Source of the DNA: Chaenocephalus aceratus
Taxonomy: Eukaryota > Chordata > Actinopteri > Perciformes > Channichthyidae
NCBI GenBank assembly: GCA_023974075.1
Contig: JAMFTG010000179.1
Coordinates: 180,410-244,409, forward strand
Direction of reading: 5' to 3'
DNA: 64,000 nucleotides
Notes under the pieces: generated by a model
Seen by the model: only the letters and a program-made list of their open reading frames with translations
Databases searched by the model: none
Told to the model about the DNA's origin: nothing
Made by a program: the position numbers and the translations under genes
In this document: positions 56,552 through 64,000 of the stretch, piece after piece
How positions within the stretch are numbered: the first letter of the stretch is position 1
How the letters are laid out: every line of letters begins with the position of its first letter

Positions 56552-56860
56552 AATATGCCGGGAACGAGGAGCATTGACCGCAAGCTGGGTTGTTAGCATA
56601 GGTTGTTAGCTGTGAGCATGTTAGCTTAGCTTCTTAGCCTGAGCTAGGTCTGGAACGTCACGCTCGGTGGCAGCAGGTCCCGCCTCAGCACCGCCTGTTT
56701 GCCCTTATTTGGAGCAGGCGGGAGAAGGCGGGAGTTAGACTCTGACGTCACTGTCGAGCCGTTAGTGGCCGACTCCGCCTACTAAGGGCTTCACGGCAAC
56801 TCTGCAGAATCCTATGGGTGACGTCACGGACCCTACGTCCATTTATATATACAGTCTATG
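56552..56860 (-). promoter_or_regulatory. CpG-rich first exon and promoter of SGNH gene, copy 2 (inferred)
   Basis: As 26434-26725, with a duplicated GGTTGTTAGCATA segment and several substitutions. The TGACGTCA-like elements are kept. Confidence 0.45.
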
Positions 56861-58370
56861 GAATACACGCAAAACAGTAATTGTTGCCAAGCAACACACG
56901 TCTATATAATTTAACACTGGAACTCCTCCATTCAGAGCAAGCTAAGAATTGAATAACGAATATGGATAACAGAAAGAAGAGAAAATAATTTTACTGATAG
57001 AGATTAGAACATTAATTGAAATATATGTTGTACTTGTTTTTTATCTCAATTTCATGTTAATAGTTCTCCAAAATGTTGCTATTTAATGTTCTTGTGTTCT
57101 TTGAATAAAATAGACCTAATGAAAATATGTGGTCACAAAGGGAGCTTATTGAAATGTAATTGCAAAAAAACAGCGTTCATATTACAAATATATAGGTCTA
57201 TAGGTTGTTTATTATATGATTGCGGGTAAGTCGTCCACCGATATCTTCACGGGTGCCAGCAGGAGCCACAGGGTTCTCATCCGCCTCCAGTGCCAATTCT
57301 CCTTGAAGGGGGATTCTCTTTTTCACCCAGATGTTGTGCAGCACCGCAGTGGCAGCAATGATCACGCAGACGCGCTCAGGGTGCATTCGCATTTCACTGT
57401 GGAGGCACTGAAACCTGCAAAAAACAATTTAGCCTATATCTACATTAAAAGGCTGGCCTTTTATATATTATAAAAATGACTTACTTACCTACGTCTGAGC
57501 ACTCCAATGCAGCGCTCTACAATGTTCCTCCTTTGTGTATGCTTCTTGTTATAGCGGCGCTCTTGTGCAGTTCTCTCTGCGATGACAGGTGTCATTAGCC
57601 AGCGCTTCAGAGGGTATCCACTGTCTCCGAGAAGAAGACCATTCACTCTCCCTGCCTCAAATTCCCATTGAAGGGCGCTCTCTCTCAGGATGCGAGCATC
57701 ATGGGTCGACCCAGGCCATCTTGCAACCCTTTCTATTAACATACACATACTCATGTTCAGAGGGGGCCTGAATGCGAACATGAGTCCCGTCGATCATCAT
57801 CAGCATCCGACAATACGATGACGGTGCTGGAGGGCCAATGAAACTTGTCTTGTAGCCCGACATGCAGTTGTGCGATGAACATTAATCATGTCTCCCACAG
57901 TATTTTGAAAGGCCTCGTTCGCGTAGAATCTGAGCGCAATCAGCACCTGCAAGGTTGGGGAGAGCGCAGCGTTTCGGTCTGATCCGTGCTGGAGTTGAGG
58001 GGAGATCTCCTCGATTTAATCAAAAAGGGCTTGTCTGCCGAAACGAAACCTCTATCAGTTCACTGAATAGATGTCCAGTGGGTTTGTTCGATCACGGACG
58101 ACTCTTTCTCTTACTAATGCCCTTGCATTGTTAAACTTGCCCTGCCATCGTTATTATCCTTCTTGCCTGTTTTACGTTACTATGGATGTCTGTCTTTCCG
58201 ATTTACGCCTGCTCCATACTTGGCGTAAAAGTTACACCCGGGCGCAACGCATACAGGGCTTAAGTCTAAGTGGTGCACTAGTCATAACTTTAGTTCGGTC
58301 TTAACCTTCGGTTCTACGGCGGACGTAGAGTTACGCCCAGTTTACGCCCAGCTGGTGCTCTCCACTGTAG
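56861..58370 (-). mobile_element. Harbinger copy 3, right part
   Basis: Ends in the same right terminal repeat. The transposase relic retains the second catalytic Asp region (LLGDSGYPL), NIVERCIGVLRRR and an open C-terminal exon (57198-57392, plus the spliced part). It has lost the GCIDGTH segment near 57730, as copy 2 has. Confidence 0.82.
57198..58030 (-). pseudogene. HARBI1-like transposase, copy 3
   Basis: The intron and C-terminal exon are intact. The middle exon reads [15 protein letters not shown] through the ERCIGVL motif. Deletions near 57730 and 57790 remove the first catalytic Asp region, so no complete triad remains. The upstream LRFYAN region is present. Confidence 0.8.
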
Positions 58371-59339
58371 TTAGTTAAATGTGACATACATTGATACTTT
58401 AGTTTTAATGTGCTTATTTATTCACCTTTTCTTTTTAAATGTGTAAAAGCAAATAAAAACAAATACTTTGGATTAATTCAAATTGTGGGAGAATAATTCA
58501 TAAAGAAATGAATGAATAAATATTAGGGATGCTCCGATCGATCGGCCACCGATCGATATCGGCCGATACTCCCTCTCTACCGATCGATCGGGCTCTCTAA
58601 AAATGCCGATCACATGACGTAAAATGATGACGTAAAAAACATGACATTTTTCTCTGTGTGCGAAATTGGATTACCTGTCTGTTGCAATTCATCTGTCCTC
58701 TGTAATGAAACACTCTTTAAGAGATCTTCTGAATGATCATTTCAGTAGTCATGTTATCTCTCAAGCAGCCGTCTGGTTTATCAGTTGGACCTTTTGCCTC
58801 TCGGTGCCATTTTACCCTGGCGCTAGTCGTAGATCACGAGGTGATGTGGCGGGCTGGGATTACCTCTGGTCAATATCTCCTGTCAGATCCACAGGCCGGT
58901 CTGTAGCCAAACCCCGATCCCTCTCTATATATATATATATATAGATATATGCAAAACAAGCTTCAGTCTGGCAGCATTTTCGAATGCGCTAGAATTTGAA
59001 AATACACAACCGGAAAAAATCTGCCACTTCCTTACAGAGCTCCTCCTCCAACACACACGAATGCGCACATGACCAATGAGGGCACAAGATAAGTGTGTGC
59101 ACAGATGGAAGGCTGACAGGCAGGTAGGCCATCCAGTTACTTTAGCCAGCTCAGATGATTGGTCGTGCTTTTTACAGTACTACGGCTTCCACAGATGAAA
59201 TTTGTTTATGGTTTTTTTGTCAAAGCACTTAAGATATTCATTGCTATTGGGATGTTAAGAGCATTCCATGGAATATAACAAAAAGTATATCTCGAGCCGG
59301 TTTCTCAAACTTACCTACCCCACCTTTAACTGGAATGAT
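58371..59339. repeat. Gene-free repeat mosaic, copy 3
   Basis: Same order as 28187-29159, including the extra (AT)n-ended segment. Confidence 0.5.
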
Positions 59340-59757
59340 CTAGTTAACAAAAAAGTGTTAACAAATCCAGAATATGATTTATATTTCTCATTTGGACCCA
59401 TCAGACCAAAGTACAGGTTGCCACTGTCTAATGTCCAATCCTTGTTTCTTGGCCCAAACAATTCTCTTCTTCTTGTTGTTCATACTCAGTAGTGGATCTT
59501 TGCAGCAATTGGACCTTGAAGGCCTGATTCACGCAGTCTCCTCTGAACAGTGGATGTTGAGATTGTCTGCTACTTGAGCTCTGTGATCATTTATGTGGGC
59601 TCTGATCTGAGGTGCTTTGATTTGCGGTTTCTGAGGCTGGTAACTCTGATGTGTTTATCCTCTGAGCAGAGGTAACTCTTGCTCTTCCTTTCCCGGGGGG
59701 TCCTCGTGAGAGCCAGTCTCATCATAGCGTTCCATGGTTTTTGCGACTGCACTTGAG
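59340..59757 (-). mobile_element. Tc1-like element copy 3, left half
   Basis: Shorter than in copy 2: after ATGATTTATATT it jumps directly to TCTCATTTGGACCC, losing the KHGGGG region and the poly-C tract (about 200 bp). It stops at CACTTGAG, where the LINE begins. Its right half lies outside the window. Confidence 0.82.
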
Positions 59758-60140
59758 TATTCATTTAATTTCATTTCAAACCTTTATTTAACCAGATGGT
59801 CCCATTGAGATCATAAGCCGCGTTCACACCGCAGGACTTTCCCTGGTACTTTAGTTCTTTAGTTCCGTTAGTACCAATAATGTCGCGTTCACACCGCCGG
59901 GACTACTCAGTGCCGGGAACTCTTTTGGAACTCTTTTAGTACTTTTAGTCCCTGCTAGAGAGGGTGGTACGAACCTGGTGACAAAAGAGTGCCAATTTCT
60001 ATTCTATTTCTATTGGCTGGGCGAATTGCAAACCACGCCCCGTTAGACTCTGAATTTGTTTTGTTAGGCAGCCATTTTTTTCCTCGCTACAAACCACATC
60101 CACACCTGAGCGAGTAGTTTTTTTGTACTTTAAAGCAGTT

Positions 60141-60455
60141 ATGACCACACGTACTACAACACCGGAGCGGTGGAATGATGAGGAAGTGTCGGCGCTTCTG
60201 GCAATTTACTCCAAGGACGGGATGCAGCAGCTTCTACAGAAAGCAGTTCCCAACTCCAAATGTTTTGAGCGATGTTCGCTACTTGAGCTGGGAATCGTGC
60301 ACAGTGCACACGGATGCCGGGTAAAAATAAAGAAACTCAGGCAGGACTATAACAAAATTAAAGACCAAAATAATAAGAGTGGTAACGATTTTTCTATTGT
60401 TATTATATATATATATTGCCACTGTTTTTTAATACTGACACCTAACTTGCACTAA
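60141..60455 (+). pseudogene. Myb/SANT-like remnant, copy 2
   Basis: MTTRTTTPERWNDEEVSALL as in the first copy, with KKIKDHN changed to NKIKDQN. One extra T after SGND shifts the tail, which then runs into (AT)n. Only the N-terminal Myb-like part is meaningful. Confidence 0.6.
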
Positions 60456-60966
60456 GGCGTGTCTGCTGCTATATATATATTGCCACTGTTACATTGTTTT
60501 GAAACTACTTACACTTTATTTTACATTGCACACTGTTATTTAACTTCAATTTACATGCATACGATACACCTGGAACAGCATGATGCCGTTATTGTTATGT
60601 CTTGACTGTGCAATAAAACAAACAAACTGGCGAAGCTTTATTTATTGTGTCCCACCCCAAATTTGCAGAATATAAGAATGTGAGAGCAGACAGGTGTCGG
60701 GGGTTGAATTGATCAGAAACACAAGTCTTACACACACAAACACAAGTAATTGATCATGTCATTTGTTTTAGATAAATAAGGGAAAAACACCAAACAAGGG
60801 TTGATGTCCTTTTCCAAAATCAGCCTGAGGGGGTAATATATAATAAATACATAAAGATAAAGTCCATTGTTATAATGGGGTATTTTATTTGTAAATTACC
60901 CTTATGAACTCCATCATGTCTGAGGTCGGAAAGTAAACAAACGCCTCATACAGCGGATGGGCTTTA

Positions 60967-61824
60967 TTTTCGTTGACGAAAAATGAAGAGACAAAATATT
61001 ATCAAAGATAACGTTAAATCTCTGAGAGTCCGTTTTTCTCCCAGCAGTTCCATTTCCGGTGCTGCGACAGAGCAGCAGCTGTTTCTGTGCTGCGCGCGGC
61101 GTCACATTTGAATTACACCGGGCAGCGGCACAATATGAACTGTCAGGAAGACTCGGGTCTAACTAACCTTATTTAACAGAAAATAAAATGGCAACAACAG
61201 GGCTTAGGAGCAGTGGTCGCGTTAACCGAATACCCCCCGTCAGCGCGAGTGAGTGATACATTGTGCACTCGACGGATAATAATGGATTATGACGGAAATG
61301 TTACAATCCTGTCCGTCAAAATGAATGACAACGAAAAAGTCTAAAGCCACCACTGCTTGGGAGAAAGAAACGATGTGATATGTGGGCCCATTTTCGCTAC
61401 AATGAGGCGGAGAAAAAAAGCGAATGCATTGTTTTATCAGAAGGGAAGCAATGTGGCCACAGCTGGTAAAAACACCACAAACCTGACCAGATACTCTCTG
61501 CAAAGCTGCATTCTTAATCATTCAACCTGTTTTTTCATCAAATAAGGACAAGATAATCTTATTTATTTATATACTAAAATGACAAATTATTGGTTTGGCT
61601 AGACTAGTTTGACTAAAATGTTCTATAGAATCTGATGACTAAAAAAGACTCAACCGTTTTCTTTGACTAAAATAAGACTAAAATGCTCAGACTTTTAGTC
61701 GACTAAAACTTGACTAAATAAAAACAGGATGAAGGTGACTAAATATGACTAAAACTAAAAAGGAAATTTAACACAGGACTAAGACTAAAACTAAATTAAA
61801 AAATAGCTGACGAAATTAACACTA
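60967..61824. mobile_element. TTTCGT-ended repeat inserted only in third block
   Basis: The right end, inverted, reads AGTGTTAATTTCGTCAGC; the left starts TTTTCGTTGACGAAAA and lacks the matching outermost bases. GACTAAAA motifs recur in the last 250 bp. It replaces about 60 bp present in the second block (31000-31055), so the left terminus and some flank were deleted. No transposase. Resembles a non-autonomous DNA repeat common in fish; class unsure. Confidence 0.6.
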
Positions 61825-62124
61825 CTGTGAAGGTGGTTTTGCGGCCTGCCAGTAAACCCAGAGAAGAAGAAGACGAAGTGACGTCAGCGTAATCGTGCCT
61901 CAGGGAAAGTACTGCGGTGTGAATGCGATTGGCACTAGCCCCCCTGGCGGATTTAGTGCCGTGGTACTTTAGTGGTACTTTAGTGCCGGCACTAAAGTAC
62001 CGCAAGTCCTGCGGTGTGAAAGCGGCTATTGATCTCTTTTTCAAGGGAGACCTGCAGCATATAGGTTCCACATGAAACATAAAACAATAAAGGACATTAT
62101 ACATTATATTTACAGGATAAATAG

Positions 62125-64000
62125 TTATAGACATTTACAAGTGCCCATTGTATCAGCAAGCATTTCATTTAGCCTAGCTTTAAAAACATGCAGAGGAATG
62201 AGATTGCTCAGTTTCAATTCTTGCTGAAGATTGTTCCAAGCAAGTGGAGCTGCGCACATAAAAGCTGTCTTACCTAAGACAGTCCTTGCTCTTGGCACAT
62301 CTAACAAGACTAAATCATGTGATCTCAGACAATAGCTGCTTGCAACTCTCTGTGTGATCAGAGAGCAGATATAATACGTGACAATCTCAGAGCGCTGTGA
62401 TACGCAGCATCCAATTTGCTCAGGTAATTGGCAGGTGCATTCATATAGACCAGATCCCCAGAGTCCAGCACAGGTAAAAAGGTCACAGTGACTAGCCTTT
62501 TCCTGGCCTCAAGCGAGAAACAGGACTTGTTTCTGAAAAAGAACCCTAGCCTAACCCTCAGCTTTTTAAGCAGGTTATTGACATGAAGTTTAAAAGAGAG
62601 ACAATCATCAAGCCAGATACCAAGATATTTGTAACAGGCAACAACTTCAAGTTTTGTTCCTTGCGTAGTTACATTATCTAAAACAGGCTCTGGTGTCTTT
62701 TTAGCTTTTGAAAAGAGCATTACCTTGGTTTTCTCAACATCTAAAAGAAGCTTTAGTTCAGAGAGCTGAGTCTGAAGTGTTAGAAACAGCCTGTAATTTA
62801 ACAACAGCCTCTTTAATGGAGGGACCTGCACAATACATCACAGTATCATCCGCATAAAAATGTAAAGTAGCTTCATCCACATTATCACCTACGCTGTTAA
62901 TATATATGGAGAATAAAAGTGGTCCTAAAACAGAACCTTGTGGTACACCATTAGAAAATGTTTAACCATTCAGAAGACAGTCCATCAAAATGAACACATT
63001 GGGACCTTTCAGAGAGGTAGTTTACAAACCACCCACTGCATGGCTGGATATGCCAATACTGAGTAGCCTCTGCTTTAAAATGCGATGATCAACGGTGTCA
63101 AATGCTTTGGAAAGGTCAATAACAGAGCTGCACAACTCTGCTTATTATCTAAAATAGTAGTAATGTCATTCACCACTTTCATTGTCGCAGTGATGGTGCT
63201 TGTGTTTCTTTCTGAATCCTGACTGATGTTTCGACAGGATATCATTTATACATAAAAACTCCTTTACTTGTTCACTCACTAAGCGTTCGAGCACCTTAGC
63301 CAGAACTGACAATTTAGAGATTGGCCTATAGTTATTTAAAATAGTTGCCTCCCCTCCTTTCAGTAAAGGCAAAGACATAAGCAGAACTTCCATACTTTGG
63401 AATTGTGTTTGTGCTGAGGGAGAGGTTAAAAAGAGAAGTAAGAGGTGGAGCAATAAAATCTGCAGCTATCTTTAGAAAGAAAGGTTCTACATTGTCCGGG
63501 CCAGCCGGTTTCCTACGATCTAACTTGGATAATGCTTCATGAACAATACCAATAGTTAAAGGAGTCAAGGATTGGAGCGTTCACAGGAGCCACACAGCCA
63601 AACAGAGAGCCACAAGACACAAAGTGCTCATTAAAGCAATTTAGCATAGTAGCCCTGTCCGATATAGAGCCAGATGCTGTGGTAAGCACGGAGGGTAGCT
63701 CATTTGGGATATCACCAGTGGAAATCGATTTTATGGCTTTCCAAAATGTGCTAGGATTTATTCAGGTTTTCTGTGGTAACGACAAATAGTACTTTGATTT
63801 AGCACTTTTTATTTGAGATGTGAAGCTATTTCTTAGCTGCCTAAACGTAGCCATTTCTACCTCTGAGCCTGATTTCCTAGCCTTAGCCCAAGCATTATTT
63901 CTCTCATGAAGGAGACTGGGACAGCTCAGCAGAAAAACCAGGGATTGTTTCTTCCCTTCACTCTAAATTTACGCAGAGGTGCATGTCTATCTATAATTTT
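62125..64000 (-). pseudogene. LINE ORF2, third-block copy, multiply frameshifted
   Basis: Fragments match the 1017-residue ORF: the C-terminal tail (LAWNNLQQELKLS at 62125-62307), post-RT (62358-62831, keeping the five bases lost in the other copy so that ARKRLVTVTFLPVLDSG reads through), RT fingers (63166-63568, NNYRPISKLS, KPAGPDNVEPF). Frames break at one-base indels, many in homopolymers. The endonuclease part is beyond the window. Confidence 0.82.

Larger units (their letters stand above)
49989..56860. mobile_element. 6.9-kb mobile element with THAP and SGNH genes, copy 2
   Basis: Same ends and the same GAATACAC flanks (49981-49988 and 56861-56868). It is 9 bp shorter than the first copy overall. 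The inner part is near-identical, whereas the last 300 bp show more differences. Confidence 0.75.
59816..62027 (+). mobile_element. Harbinger-like element with Myb ORF, copy 2
   Basis: Same AGCCGC(G/T)TTCACACCGCAGG ends as 29848-31251. It is enlarged by an inserted repeat at about 60967-61824. Confidence 0.7.
59758..64000 (-). mobile_element. L2/CR1-like LINE copy in third block (runs off the window)
   Basis: Same insertion point and orientation as 29789-35094. It contains the same Harbinger-like element in its 3' UTR. The coding part is much more diverged from copy 2 than the gene-bearing block is, with many one-base indels. Confidence 0.82.

Overview
This window is eukaryotic genomic DNA from a ray-finned (teleost) fish. 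The evidence is spliced C2H2 zinc-finger genes of a teleost-type family, and dense nested Harbinger, Tc1, hAT and L2/CR1-like elements whose ends are common in fish genomes. There is no bacterial gene organisation, no CRISPR array and no rRNA. Family names come from recognised motifs; no database search was possible.

Layout. Most of the window is a head-to-tail tandem array with a unit of about 30 kb. Position p from about 5.5 kb onward matches p + 29.6-30.1 kb. Three copies of a Harbinger/Tc1 block (about 0.3-6.0 kb, 26.7-35.6 kb, 56.9-64 kb) alternate with two copies of a gene-bearing block (about 6.0-26.7 kb and 35.6-56.9 kb). The first Harbinger/Tc1 block is an older paralogue. It lacks both the 6.9-kb element that splits the Harbinger in the other blocks and the LINE that splits their Tc1, so it supplies an intact empty site for each insertion. 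By eye, mismatches are about 2-3% at the edges of the gene-bearing block and well under 1% between about 8.1 and 26.4 kb, suggesting a later conversion or exchange.

Genes. Each gene-bearing block has, in order: a C2H2 zinc-finger exon (6 fingers in the first copy, 12 in the second); a hAT MITE; an L2-like LINE 3' end; a 3.8-kb element with a DDE-like transposase relic of a family I cannot name; a 59-bp minisatellite; two near-identical coiled-coil first exons of the zinc-finger family; and a 6.9-kb element with a perfect 8-bp target-site duplication that carries a THAP-domain gene relic and a convergent SGNH-hydrolase gene. Splice phases show that first exons in one block join the finger exon of the next block, so each zinc-finger gene spans a repeat boundary.

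Transposons. At 29-35 kb a Tc1-like element contains a near full-length L2/CR1-like LINE (1017-codon frame with endonuclease, reverse transcriptase and a 2A-like NPGP motif). That LINE contains a Harbinger-like element with a Myb-like ORF. In the third block this last element holds a further repeat. The strongest candidates for something undescribed are the THAP + SGNH mobile unit and the 3.8-kb element with perfect 15-bp inverted repeats.
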